DNA of 60,880 bases from Paraplanobispora siamensis (GTDB taxonomy: Bacteria > Actinomycetota > Actinomycetes > Streptosporangiales > Streptosporangiaceae), in the NCBI RefSeq assembly GCF_016863175.1, contig NZ_BOOJ01000078.1, forward strand, positions 1 to 60,880. The letters are read 5' to 3'. Within the stretch, counting starts at the first letter, position 1, and each line of letters begins with the position of its first letter. Below, piece after piece: positions 18,328 to 32,556 of this stretch. The position numbers and the translations under genes were made by a program. Under the pieces are notes generated by a model, which was not told where the DNA came from, did not search any database, and saw only the letters and a list, made by a program, of their open reading frames with translations.

Positions 18328-19029
18328 CTAGCTAGGTGAACGTCCGGGGCGCGAGGCCTCGGGAGCATCGGCCATCAAGGCTATCAGCCGATGGCATACG
18401 TCCTGGACGGACGTGTTCACCAGGGTGAGGTCGAACTCCTGCTCGGCGGCCATCTCGATCCGGCCCGCGGCCAGGCGCCGGGCGATGACGTCCTCCGGCT
18501 CGGTGCCGCGTCCGCGCAGGCGCTTCTCCAGCTCCTCCCAGCTCGGCGGGGCCAGGAAGACCAGCAGCGCCTCCGGCATGGTGGCGCGGACCTGGCGCGC
18601 CCCCTGCAGGTCGATCTCCAGCAGCGTGGGCACCCCGGCGGCGAGCTTGTCCAGGACCGGCGTGCGCGGCGTGCCGTAGCGGTTGCCGGCGAACTCGGCC
18701 CACTCCAGGAGCCCCCCGGAGGCGATGAGGCCGTCGAACTCCTCGTTGTCGGCGAAGAAGTACTCGACCCCGTGGGTCTCCCCCGGGCGGGGCTTCCTGG
18801 TGGTCACCGAGACCGACAGCCACACCTCGGGGTGTGCCCGCCGAAGCTCGGCGACGACCGTGGACTTGCCGACGCCCGACGGCCCGGACAGGACCGTCAG
18901 GCGCCTGCCGGGCCCGGTGAAGGCCGAGGCCTTCTCCGGGTCTCCGGCCGGAGGAGGGAAGCCACCGGATCCGCTCGCCGCTGTCTTCTGCGGAGCCCGA
19001 CTCTCGTCGGGCCGCGACGTTCCGGTCAC
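18328..19029 (-). CDS. gmk: Guanylate kinase
   Basis: It phosphorylates GMP to GDP. The P-loop GPSGVGKST is at residues 49-57. The GMP-binding segment follows ([20 protein letters not shown]), then [12 protein letters not shown]. With GTG 19029 the protein has 233 residues, including an N-terminal extension of about 42 residues rich in Pro, Gly and Ser that is not part of the fold. A shorter start cannot be excluded. It lies 59 bp after mihF and just ahead of rpoZ. Confidence 0.94.
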   Translation of the reverse strand: MTGTSRPDESRAPQKTAASGSGGFPPPAGDPEKASAFTGPGRRLTVLSGPSGVGKSTVVAELRRAHPEVWLSVSVTTRKPRPGETHGVEYFFADNEEFDGLIASGGLLEWAEFAGNRYGTPRTPVLDKLAAGVPTLLEIDLQGARQVRATMPEALLVFLAPPSWEELEKRLRGRGTEPEDVIARRLAAGRIEMAAEQEFDLTLVNTSVQDVCHRLIALMADAPEASRPGRSPS

Positions 19030-19088
19030 TCCGAACCCCCGTGTTTCTTCCCCGCGATGCGGGCGAACGTGCTGGTACGGAACCGAGA

Positions 19089-19412
19089 CTAGCTCTCGGC
19101 TCCGCCGAACTCACGCTCAAGGGAGGCACGCTGGTTGGCGCCCAGACCCCGCACGCGACGGGACTCTGCGATGCCCAGTCGCTCCATGAGCTGCTTGGCG
19201 CGGACCTTGCCCACGCCGGGGAGCGACTCCAGAAGGGCCGAAACCTTCATCTTGCCGATGACGTCGTCGGCCTGCCCATCCTTGAGCACCTCGGCCAGAG
19301 AGACCGCACCGTGCTTCAGGCGGTTCTTGACCTCGGCACGCTCTCGGCGGGCCTTTGCAGCCTTCTCTAGGGCTGCGGCGCGCTGCTCAGGGGTAAGGGG
19401 AGGAAGAGCCAC
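19089..19412 (-). CDS. mihF: Actinobacterial integration host factor
   Basis: This 107-residue DNA-binding nucleoid protein is of the mycobacterial IHF type, unrelated to the alpha/beta IHF of enterics. The basic N-terminal helix ([20 protein letters not shown]) is followed by the helix-two-turn-helix [19 protein letters not shown], which grips DNA non-specifically. A 186-bp gap separates it from pyrF and should hold its own promoter. Confidence 0.94.
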   Translation of the reverse strand: MALPPLTPEQRAAALEKAAKARRERAEVKNRLKHGAVSLAEVLKDGQADDVIGKMKVSALLESLPGVGKVRAKQLMERLGIAESRRVRGLGANQRASLEREFGGAES

Positions 19413-19598
19413 GCCGGGTCACCTCGAATTTCCTGTCGATGTACTCGGACGGGAAGGGAAACTAGCTGGTCATGGCGCTTCAAGCAACGTCAAGGCCCAT
19501 TTCTTCCCAGGAAAATCCCAGTTCTTCACGCTGTGTGTCCGCCGTGTCGCCACCTGTGGATCAAATGACGTTCAACTCAGCGTTCACAGCGACCTAGA

Positions 19599-20312
19599 TC
19601 ACACACCCGGGCGAGCCGCCGCGGAGACCCGGCGGAGCGCCGCGGCGATGCCCGCGGCCGTCGCGCCGGGGTCCGCCGAGCCGGTGATCGGGCGGCCGAT
19701 CACCAGAAGGTCGGCCCCGTCGGCGAAGGCGCGCTCCGGGGTCGCCACCCTCGCCTGGTCCTGACTCTCGCTCCCGGCCGGGCGGACGCCGGGAGTGATC
19801 AAAATGATGTCCCGGCCGACCTCCGCGCGCACCGCGGCGACCTCCTGGGGCGAGCAGACGAGCGCCTGGGCGCCCGCCTCCACGGCCAGGACCGCCAGGC
19901 GGCGTACGGCGTCGCCGGGCGGCCCCGCCAGGCCCGTGCGCTCCATGTCGGCCTCCGACAGCGACGTCAGGACCGTCACCGCCGCGATCCGGGTGGCGGG
20001 GGCCGCCTCCACCGCCGCGCGGATCATGGCCGGCCCTCCGGCCGCGTGGACGGTCAGGATGGCGGGCTTGAGCCGCGCCACGGCCTTGGCCGCGCCGGCC
20101 ACGGTGTTGGGGATGTCGTGCAGCTTCAGGTCGAGGAACACCTGCACGCCGCTCGCCCCGCGCACCGAGGCGATCACGTCCGGCCCGTAGCGCAGGTACA
20201 GCTCCAGCCCCACCTTGACGGTGCTGACGTGCGGGGTCACCAGGCTCGCCCAGCGGGCCGCGGTCTCCAGGTCGGGCGCGTCCAGGGCGACGGCGATGGG
20301 GGCGGGAGTCAC
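19599..20312 (-). CDS. pyrF: Orotidine 5'-phosphate decarboxylase
   Basis: It catalyses the last step of UMP synthesis. The 237-residue TIM barrel has the substrate strand VALDAPDLETA near the N-terminus, the catalytic loop VFLDLKLHDIPNTV and the phosphate-binding TPGVRP near the C-terminus. GTG 20312 shares the four bases GTGA with the pyrD stop, which supports the start and implies translational coupling. It is the last gene of the pyrimidine operon. Confidence 0.93.
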   Translation of the reverse strand: MTPAPIAVALDAPDLETAARWASLVTPHVSTVKVGLELYLRYGPDVIASVRGASGVQVFLDLKLHDIPNTVAGAAKAVARLKPAILTVHAAGGPAMIRAAVEAAPATRIAAVTVLTSLSEADMERTGLAGPPGDAVRRLAVLAVEAGAQALVCSPQEVAAVRAEVGRDIILITPGVRPAGSESQDQARVATPERAFADGADLLVIGRPITGSADPGATAAGIAAALRRVSAAARPGV

Positions 20313-21283
20313 AGCGAGCTCTCCTCGAAATCCGTGCGGTGCCGGGTGGTCGCCCCCGGCGGGCGGTGGGCCAGGCCGATCACGTCGGCCAGCCGGGTGT
20401 ACCCCCGTGCCGCCACGAGCTCCTCCAGCTCGCGCAGGATGCGCAGGCAGGCGTAGGGGTCGTTGAACAGCGCGGTGCCCACAGCGACGGCGCAGGCCCC
20501 GGCGAGGATGAACTCGAAGGCGTCCCTGCCCGTCAGCACGCCCCCCATGCCGATGATGGGCACCGTCGGCAGCGCGGCGCGGACCTGCCACACGCAGCGT
20601 ACGGCCAGCGGGCGGACGGCCGGTCCCGACAGCCCGCCGGTGCCCGCGGCGAGCGAGGGGAGCATGGTCTCGGTGTCGATGCTCATGCCGAGCGGATTGT
20701 TGATCATCGACAGCGCGTCGGCGCCGCCGTCCACGCACGCGCGGGCGACGGTCACGATGTCGGCCGTGTCCGGGGAGAGCTTGGCCACCACCGGCACGTC
20801 GTAGCGCATCACCGCGCGCACCGAGGCGATCACCTCGGCCGAGGCCGCGCCGTCGCGCGCGAAGACCCGCCCCCGGTCCTCGATGTTGGGACACGACAGG
20901 TTGACCTCCACGGCCGTCACGCCGGGCGCGTCGTTGAGCCTGCGGGCCAGCGCGGTGTACTCGGCCACGGTGCCGCCGCCGATGGAGACCACGGTCCTGA
21001 TGTTGCGCTGGGCCAGCCAGGGCAGCTCGCGCGCCAGGAAGGCGTCCACGCCGGGCCCCTGCAGCCCCACGGCGTTCAGCAGCCCGGAGGGCGTCTCGGC
21101 CATCCTGGGGGTCGGCCGGCCCGCCCTGGGGGCCATCGTGATCGACCGGGTGGTCAGCGCGCCGATCCTGCCCAGGTCGAAGAACTGGGCGAGCTCGGCG
21201 CCCGACCCGGCGCAGCCCGCGGCGGTCACGACCGGGTTGGCCAGCTCCACGTGCCCCAGGTACGTCCGCATGTCAACCGACAT
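20309..21283 (-). CDS. pyrD: Dihydroorotate dehydrogenase, class 1B catalytic subunit
   Basis: It oxidises dihydroorotate to orotate with FMN. The active-site loop VNLSCPNIEDRG carries the class 1 catalytic cysteine, and the FMN phosphate region is PIIGMGGVLTGRDAFEFILAG. The 324-residue product starts at ATG 21283, preceded by GGAGG 8 nt upstream. It overlaps pyrK by 11 bp. The presence of a PyrK partner makes it an NAD-dependent class 1B enzyme rather than the quinone-linked class 2. Confidence 0.93.
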   Translation of the reverse strand: MSVDMRTYLGHVELANPVVTAAGCAGSGAELAQFFDLGRIGALTTRSITMAPRAGRPTPRMAETPSGLLNAVGLQGPGVDAFLARELPWLAQRNIRTVVSIGGGTVAEYTALARRLNDAPGVTAVEVNLSCPNIEDRGRVFARDGAASAEVIASVRAVMRYDVPVVAKLSPDTADIVTVARACVDGGADALSMINNPLGMSIDTETMLPSLAAGTGGLSGPAVRPLAVRCVWQVRAALPTVPIIGMGGVLTGRDAFEFILAGACAVAVGTALFNDPYACLRILRELEELVAARGYTRLADVIGLAHRPPGATTRHRTDFEESSL

Positions 21284-22148
21284 TCCGCGATCCTCCGCCG
21301 GGCGCTCCGAGCGCGTCGAACGGGATCGTTCCCACATCGTCGAAGCGGACACGCTCACCCCGGAAGACCGGGCCCTCCACGCACGAGCGCACCATCCGGG
21401 TGACCCCGTCGTCGCCGATGACCGGCAGCACGCACGTCATGCACACGCCGATCCCGCAGGCCATCCGCTCCTCCACGGCAACCTGGACCGGGATGTCGAA
21501 CTCGACCGCCACGGCGGTCACCCCGCGCAGCGTCTCCATCGGCCCGCAGGCGTAGACGACGTCGGCCCGCACGTCGGCGATCACGCCGGGCAGCACGTCG
21601 GTCACCCTGCCGCGCATGCCCAGCGAGCCGTCCTCGGTGGTGAGGGTGGTGCTCTCCCCCATCCTGCGGGCGCGCATCGCGCCGAACACCCGGTCGGCCG
21701 AGGCCGCGCCGAGCACGAAGTCGACGCGGCAGCCGCGCTGCTGGAGGGCGTCGGCGACGGCGAAGAGCATGGCGGAGCCGTACTCGCCGCCGACCATGAC
21801 GCAGTTGACCGGGTCCCGCGGCAGCGGGAACGGCCGGCCGAGCGGGCCGACCAGGTCCAGCGTGTCGCGGGCACGGCGCCCGGCCAGCCAGGCCGTGCCG
21901 GGGCCGTTGACGGCGAAGACGAACTCCACGGTGCCGCCGTAGTCGGGCTTGACGTCGTGGATGGAGAAGGCGCGGCGCGTCAGCATGGACGTGTGCGGCC
22001 CGCCGACGGCCACTCCCACGAAGTGGCCGGGGCGGAACCGCTCGACGATTCCGGGCGCGACGACGGTCAGCGCGTGGTAGGCGTCCACCTGACGCGTCGT
22101 CAGCACCGTGCCCGTGACCTGTACCGGGGTAACAGGCGTCTCCCTCAC
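21273..22148 (-). CDS. pyrK: Dihydroorotate dehydrogenase electron-transfer subunit
   Basis: PyrK passes electrons from PyrD to NAD through FAD and a [2Fe-2S] cluster. The FAD site RRAFSIHDV and the NAD-binding MVGGEYGSAMLF region are visible. The C-terminal cluster ligands are in MACGIGVCMTC with a fourth in RSCVEG. The protein has 291 residues and starts at GTG 22148. It lies between carB (77 bp upstream) and pyrD. Confidence 0.92.
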   Translation of the reverse strand: MRETPVTPVQVTGTVLTTRQVDAYHALTVVAPGIVERFRPGHFVGVAVGGPHTSMLTRRAFSIHDVKPDYGGTVEFVFAVNGPGTAWLAGRRARDTLDLVGPLGRPFPLPRDPVNCVMVGGEYGSAMLFAVADALQQRGCRVDFVLGAASADRVFGAMRARRMGESTTLTTEDGSLGMRGRVTDVLPGVIADVRADVVYACGPMETLRGVTAVAVEFDIPVQVAVEERMACGIGVCMTCVLPVIGDDGVTRMVRSCVEGPVFRGERVRFDDVGTIPFDALGAPGGGSRNVG

Positions 22149-22225
22149 CTCCGCCTGGGGGGCGTCATCCTCTCAACCGCTGTGCCCATGGTCGCGTTCG
22201 GTTCGTCGTTCACTCCGCGGCCGGC

Positions 22226-25538
<3,313 letters not shown>

Positions 25539-25546
<8 letters not shown>

Positions 25547-26687
25547 GCTCGCCCTCCATCAGCTTGCAGAAGTCGTCGAACAGGCTCGCCGAGTCGTGCG
25601 GGCCGGCCGCGGCCTCGGGGTGGTACTGCACGCTGAAGGCGGGCCGGTCGATCAGCCGCAGGCCCTCGACGCAGTCGTCGTTGAGGTTGACGTGGCTGAC
25701 CTCCGCGGGGCCGTACGGCGTCTCGAAGGTCCCCTCCAGCGGCGCCCGTACGGCGAAGCCGTGGTTGTGCGCGGAGATCTCCACCTTGCCGGTGCGGCGG
25801 TCCTGGACCGGCTGGTTGACCCCGCGGTGCCCGTAGCGCAGCTTGTAGGTGCCCAGGCCCAGGGCCCGGCCGAAGATCTGGTTGCCGAAGCAGATGCCGA
25901 AGAACGGCTTTCCGGCGTCCAGCACGCCCCGCAGCGCCGCCACCGCGTCGTCGGCGGTGGCCGGGTCGCCGGGGCCGTTGGAGAAGAACACGCCGTCGGG
26001 GTCGAGCGAGAGGATGTCCTCGGCGGTGGCGGTGGCGGGCAGCACGTGCACCTCGCAGCCGCGCTCGGCCATCCGGTGCGGGGTCATGGACTTGATGCCC
26101 AGGTCCACGGCCGCCACGGTGTACTTCTTCTCGCCCAGGGCGGGGATCACGTACGGCTCGGCGGCCGAGACCTGCCCGGCCAGGTCGGAGCCCTCCATCG
26201 CGGGGCTCCGCCGCACCCGCTCCACGAGCTCCTCGACCGGGGCCAGGGCCTCGCCGGAGAAGATGCCGGCGCGCATGGCGCCGCGCTCGCGCAGGTGACG
26301 GGTGAGGGCGCGGGTGCCGGGGGTCGCGATCCCGACGACGCCGTGCTCCTTCAGATAGTCGTCCAGGGAGCGGTTCGCCCGCCAGTTGGACGAGACGCGG
26401 GCGGGCTCCCTGACCACGTATCCGGCGACCCAGACCCGGGAGGACTCGGGGTCCTCGTCGTTGACGCCGGTGTTGCCGATGTGGGGCGCCGTCATCGCGA
26501 CGATCTGGCGGTGGTAGGAGGGGTCGGTGAGGGTCTCCTGGTAGCCGGTCATGCCGGTGTTGAAGACCATCTCGCCGAAGGTCTCGCCCTCGGCGCCGTA
26601 TGGGGTGCCGTGGAAGACGCGGCCGTCCTCCAGCACGAGGACCGCGGTCGCGGCGTGGCCGCCGTCCCGCTCGCTTCGCTGAGTCAC
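25539..26687 (-). CDS. carA: Carbamoyl-phosphate synthase small (glutaminase) subunit
   Basis: It hydrolyses glutamine and passes ammonia to CarB. The N-terminal domain starts [13 protein letters not shown]. The class I glutaminase triad lies in [12 protein letters not shown] (nucleophile Cys) and [12 protein letters not shown] (His and Glu). With GTG 26687 it has 382 residues, the family length; the frame continues upstream to 26744 without family-like residues. There is no clear ribosome binding site. It lies 102 bp after pyrC. Confidence 0.93.
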
Positions 26688-26789
26688 AGAAACATCCCGA
26701 TCATCTCGGTCATCGCTTATCAAAGTATGAAATATCCGGCGCATGGGCGACGGGCGTCTCCACGATGTGGGACGCCCGCGCGCCGGGGA

Positions 26790-28102
26790 TCATGCGAGCT
26801 TGCCGTCCAGCACCGTCGGACGGCCGCGCAGGAAGGTGGCCACCACGCGGCCGGGCAGGGCGCGGCCCTCGTAGGGGGTGTTGCGGCTCTTGGAGGCGTA
26901 GGACCACGGGTCCACCTCACGGCGTACGGAGGCGTCGTAGAGGGTGATGTTGGCCGGGGAGCCCACCGTCAGGGGCAGGCCGTGCCCGGCCAGGCGGCCG
27001 ATCCGCGCCGGGGCGTACGACATGCGCTCGGCCACGCCCGCCCAGTCGAGCAGGCCGGTCTCCACCATGGCCTCCTGGACCACGGACAGGGCCGTCTCCA
27101 GGCCGATCATGCCCATGGCCGCCGCGGCCCACTCGGTCTCCTTGTCCTCGACCGGGTGGGGGGCGTGGTCGGTGGCCACGACGTCGATCGTGCCGTCGGC
27201 CAGCGCCTCGCGCAGGGCGTGGACGTCCTCGCGCGTGCGCAGCGGCGGGTTCACCTTGTAGATCGGGTTGTAGGCGCCGACCGGGGAGTCCTCGACGAGG
27301 TCGTCGGTCAGCAGCAGGTGGTGCGGGGTCACCTCGGCAGTGACGTCCCAGCCCTTGGACTTGGCCCAGCGGATGATCTCCACCGAGCCCGCCGTGGAGA
27401 CGTGGCAGATGTGCAGGCGGGAGCCGACGTGCGCGGCGAGCAGGCAGTCGCGGGCGATGATCGCCTCCTCGGCCACCGCGGGCCAGCCGGTCAGGCCGAG
27501 CCTGCCGGAGACCGCGCCCTCGTTCATCTGCGCGTCGGCGGTCAGCCGGGGCTCCTGGGCGTGCTGGGCCACGACGCCGTCGAAGGCCTTGACGTACTCC
27601 AGGGCCCGGCGCATCAGCACCGCGTCGGAGACGCACTTGCCGTCGTCGGAGAAGACCCGGACCCGGGCGGCGGAGTCGGCCATCGCGCCCAGCTCGGCCA
27701 GCCGCTCGCCGGCCAGGCCCTCGGTGACGGCGCCCACCGGCTGCACGTCGCAGTGACCGGCCTCCTGCCCCAGCCGCCAGACCTGCTCCACGACGCCGGC
27801 GGTGTCGGCGACCGGGGAGGTGTTGGCCATGGCGTGCACGGCGGTGTAGCCGCCGAGCGCCGCGGCGCGGGTGCCGCTCTCGACGGTCTCGGCGTCCTCG
27901 CGGCCGGGCTCGCGCAGGTGGGTGTGCAGGTCCACCAGGCCGGGCAGCGCGATCAGGCCCCGGGCGTCGACGGTCTCGTCCCCGGACAGGTCCTGGCCGA
28001 TCCCGGCGATGACCCCGTCCCTGATCAGGATGTCGGCGGTCTCGCCGCCGAGGATCGAGGCGCCCCCGATGACGATGCTCGCCGGGTTGGGACTCACTGG
28101 GC

Positions 28103-28106
<4 letters not shown>
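26790..28106 (-). CDS. pyrC: Dihydroorotase, class I
   Basis: It closes carbamoyl aspartate to dihydroorotate. This 438-residue amidohydrolase has the metal motif [15 protein letters not shown], the later ligands in [10 protein letters not shown], and the catalytic aspartate in [11 protein letters not shown]. It starts at GTG 28106, sharing GTGA with the pyrB stop. The long catalytic form agrees with the operon type pyrR-pyrB-pyrC-carA-carB. Confidence 0.95.
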
Positions 28107-29643
<1,537 letters not shown>

Positions 29644-30120
29644 AAGTCGACGTCTTCACGGTATCAGCCGCGGCCGAGCCGTTCCGAACCGGGCGACGGC
29701 CCGCGCGACCTGGACGGACTCCCCCGCCGGGCGGCACGCTTCCCGGCGGGGCGGGCCGCGGCGGGAACGGCCGCCGGAGCGGGCCGTCCGGACGCGATGA
29801 ATCGCCCTCTGAGAGAGCAGATGACCGATCCTCTACGGACGATGGTGATAATTCGCCGTACGCGAGGGAACAAATAAGGCGTTTGAGACGGACCACGCCG
29901 GACCGGATTCGGCATCTTTTTTCCAATCAGCTTGACCTTCGGCGCCCGCGGCTTTACCGTCACTGTCCGTAACCACACGTCGCGGCGTTATGGGGCGAAC
30001 CCCGACGCTCCGGTCACCGAAGGTGCCTGCCCCGGGTGCCGCCCCGGTGGACGGCGCAGTGGTCGCGAGGTAGCACAATCAATTGAAAGCAGTACATAAG
30101 AGAAGCCGGGGGGCCAAACG
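29644..30120. other. Divergent control region between pyrR and bldD
   Basis: This 477-bp stretch separates the two divergent genes. On the plus strand TTGACC (29932-29937) and TACCGT (29955-29960) are 17 bp apart and form a plausible bldD promoter with a leader of about 150 nt. The pyrR promoter should lie on the minus strand but I cannot place it with confidence. Minus-strand open frames here show no coding signs. Confidence 0.4.
29932..29960 (+). promoter_or_regulatory. Candidate bldD promoter
   Basis: The -35 TTGACC, a 17-bp spacer and the -10 TACCGT fit the housekeeping sigma pattern. BldD is known to repress its own gene in Streptomyces; a BldD box is not obvious to me here. Confidence 0.4.
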
Positions 30121-30615
30121 ATGCCGTCTGAGTACGCCAAGTCGCTGGGTGCACGACTCCGCGCCATCCGCACCCAGCAGGGTCTGTCCCTGCACGGAGT
30201 CGAAGAGAAGTCCCGTGGACGGTGGAAGGCGGTCGTCGTCGGCTCCTACGAGCGTGGCGACCGGGCCGTCACCGTGCAGAAGCTTGCCGAACTGGCCGAT
30301 TTCTACGGGGTTCCGGTCTCGGAGTTGCTGCCCGGGGGCGCGGCGCCGAGCCCGCTGGGCCCGACGCCCAAGCTTGTGATCGACCTTGAGCGTCTTTCCC
30401 AGCTCCCCAAGGAGAAGGCCGGCGCGCTCGCCCGCTACGCGGCCACGATCCAGAGCCAGCGTGGCGACTACAACGGCAAGGTGCTGTCCATCCGCCAGGA
30501 GGACCTGCGCTCCCTCGCCGTGATCTACGACAAGTCCCCCAGCGAGCTCACCGAGGAGCTCATCAACTGGGGCGTCCTCGACCCCGAGGCTCGCCGCGCC
30601 GTCGACTCGTTCTGA
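30121..30615 (+). CDS. bldD: BldD developmental master regulator
   Basis: BldD is a cyclic-di-GMP-responsive repressor of sporulation genes in actinomycetes. The N-terminal XRE-type HTH (residues about 10-70, EYAKSLGARLRAIRTQQGLS then VVVGSYERGDRAVTV) is almost the Streptomyces sequence. The C-terminal domain has the c-di-GMP signature RGDYNGKVLSIRQED. In Streptomyces the second half is RQDD; here one Asp is Glu, a conservative change. The 164 residues are family length. Position next to pyrR is the usual actinomycete arrangement. Confidence 0.95.
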   Translation: MPSEYAKSLGARLRAIRTQQGLSLHGVEEKSRGRWKAVVVGSYERGDRAVTVQKLAELADFYGVPVSELLPGGAAPSPLGPTPKLVIDLERLSQLPKEKAGALARYAATIQSQRGDYNGKVLSIRQEDLRSLAVIYDKSPSELTEELINWGVLDPEARRAVDSF

Positions 30616-30798
30616 CGCCGTCCCGACGCCCGCCGGCGGGCGTGCCGGGCCCCCGGCGCGCCCGCCCGTGGCAGGACCTTCGGGGAAGCCTGCGGGAAAC
30701 CCGCAGGAAAAACGCGCTCTCCGTCAAACATCTCCGGTAATCCGCCACCGTAGTCGATCGCTGTGGTAGGAAAAAACAAACATGTCGTTTAACGAGAC

Positions 30799-32004
30799 GT
30801 GGTGGAGATGCCCAGGAGAGAGGATTCTCGCGAGCAATCTCCGCCGCGCCGGAAAACACGCGTCCGCACGCTCGTGACGTCTGCGCGCTCGGCGCTGGCC
30901 CCCGCTTTCGCCAGGCTCCTGTCCTCCGTCGAGACGACCGAGATCCAGGCCGTCCTGCGGCTGCTGCCGTTCATCGTGATGGCCGTGGTGGCGCTGCTCG
31001 ACCTCGCCTCCGGCCCGAACTACGGCCTGCTCCCCCTGCTCGCCCTGGGCCCCGCCTTCGCCAGCGTGGCGTGCGGCCCGGCCCGAACCGCGGTGGTCGG
31101 GGCCGTCGCCCTTGTGCTCTGCCTCGGCCTCGGCCTGTACAACGACGACCTCTGGGCCCCGCGCACCAACATCACGGCCATGGCCATCCTCGGCGTGACG
31201 GTGGCCGCGATCCTGGCCGGCGCGGGACGGATCCGCCACGAGCGGCAGCTGGCCGACGTCCGCTCGGTGGCCGAGGCCGCCCAGCGGGTGCTGCTGCGCC
31301 CGGTGCCGCGCCGGGCGGGGCCGGGGATCGGCGTGGCCGTCTCCTACACCTCCGCCACGGCCGAGGCCCGCATCGGCGGCGACCTGTACGAGGTGGTCAC
31401 CACCCCGCACGGCGTCCGCGTCATCGTGGGAGACGTCCAGGGCAAGGGCCTGGAGGCCGTGGAGACCGCCGCGGTGGTCCTGGGCGCCTTCCGGGAGGCC
31501 GCCTACGACGAGCCCGGCCTCCAGGGCGTGGTCACCCGCCTGGAGAACGCGCTGACCCGCGAGCTGTCCGGCGAGCAGTTCGTCACCGCCGTGCTCGCCG
31601 AGCTCACCGGCGGCGACTCCCTGACCATCCTGAACTGCGGCCACCCGCCGCCCCTGGTCCTCACCGCCGCCGGCGAGCACCGCTTCGCCGACCCGCCCGA
31701 GGAGGCCCTGCCTCTCGGGATGGGCTCCCTGAAGGCCTCCGACCCGGTGCCCCACCACCTGCCGTTCGAGCCCGGCGACCAGGTGCTGTTCTACACCGAC
31801 GGCGTCATCGAGGCCCGCGACGGAACCGGCCGCTTCTACCCCCTGGCCTCCCGCGTCCACCTGCTCGGCGACACCGACCCCCAACTCGCCCTCGACGCCC
31901 TCCGCGCCGACCTCCTCCGCCACGTCGGCCGCCCCCTGGCCGACGACGCCGCCATGCTCCTCCTCCGCCACCGCGCCGCCCGCCCCACCCGCAACGCCGC
32001 CTAG
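30799..32004 (+). CDS. Membrane-anchored PP2C/SpoIIE-type Ser/Thr phosphatase
   Basis: This 401-residue protein has three or four N-terminal hydrophobic segments (residues about 50-145, including LRLLPFIVMAVVALLDLA and VVGAVALVLCLGLGL). A cytoplasmic PPM phosphatase domain follows, with metal-binding acidic motifs in ARIGGDLYEV, VIVGDVQGKGLEA and VLFYTDGVIEARD. Such enzymes usually dephosphorylate anti-sigma-factor antagonists. No partner kinase or antagonist is adjacent. The start lies within GTG 30799, GTG 30802 or ATG 30808; none has a spaced ribosome binding site. Repeat copy B begins 14 bp after the stop codon. Confidence 0.88.
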   Translation: MVEMPRREDSREQSPPRRKTRVRTLVTSARSALAPAFARLLSSVETTEIQAVLRLLPFIVMAVVALLDLASGPNYGLLPLLALGPAFASVACGPARTAVVGAVALVLCLGLGLYNDDLWAPRTNITAMAILGVTVAAILAGAGRIRHERQLADVRSVAEAAQRVLLRPVPRRAGPGIGVAVSYTSATAEARIGGDLYEVVTTPHGVRVIVGDVQGKGLEAVETAAVVLGAFREAAYDEPGLQGVVTRLENALTRELSGEQFVTAVLAELTGGDSLTILNCGHPPPLVLTAAGEHRFADPPEEALPLGMGSLKASDPVPHHLPFEPGDQVLFYTDGVIEARDGTGRFYPLASRVHLLGDTDPQLALDALRADLLRHVGRPLADDAAMLLLRHRAARPTRNAA

Positions 32005-32017
32005 GCCCGAGCCGGGC

Positions 32018-32505
32018 ACGGGGTTGGCGCCGGCGGTGCGGGTTCAGGCTCGGGCACCGGTTCTTGTACGGGGTTGGCGCCGGCGGTGCTGGTGCGGGCC
32101 AGGGCTCCGGCGCCGGTATGGCGAGACGCTGGACGGTGGTGGTCGGCGCCGTTGTACGGCGGGCGGGCCGGGGTGGGCGGGTGCGGTCTGTCGGGGCTGG
32201 GGTGGGGGGGCATGGTCGTGCTGTGCGGGCGGGTGTTCCGGCCGGCCGTCTCAGCGGGGCTCTGGTGCGTTCAGGCCTTCGGCCTGCCCGGGCGCGGGGG
32301 GTGCGGTCCTTTTTCTACGCCGGCCTGCACACTCGCCCGTGCCGCACTCCTTGTGGCCCGCCGTACTCATGCGGGCCGTATGGTGCGGGCCTTTCCCGGA
32401 CGACCGGTGTGCTGTGGGTGGCTGAAGCGCGGGTGCGGGGCCGTTCGGGGCGGGGCGCCGTTGCTGAAGCCATGGTGCGGAAAGGAGCGCACGGCCGACC
32501 GCTGT
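32018..32505 (-). repeat. Dispersed repeat, copy B (long form, inverted)
   Basis: Its reverse complement aligns with copy A over most of its length, with long identical blocks such as AGCCCCGCTGAGACGGCC. Its outer end, 32447-32505, is a perfect 59-bp inverted match to 33739-33797 (copy C). A 22-bp direct repeat lies at its other end (32018-32039 and 32068-32089). The 552-bp gap between the phosphatase and the DUF2332 gene consists almost wholly of this element and holds no gene I can support. Confidence 0.8.
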
Positions 32506-32556
32506 AGAGGTGACGGGACGACTGGGCTGTACGGCCGTAGAACCGACAGAGGACGC

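Noticed and set aside
29664-30078. Minus-strand small frames between pyrR and bldD
   Set aside because: No domain and no ribosome binding site; the region is better read as a divergent control region.
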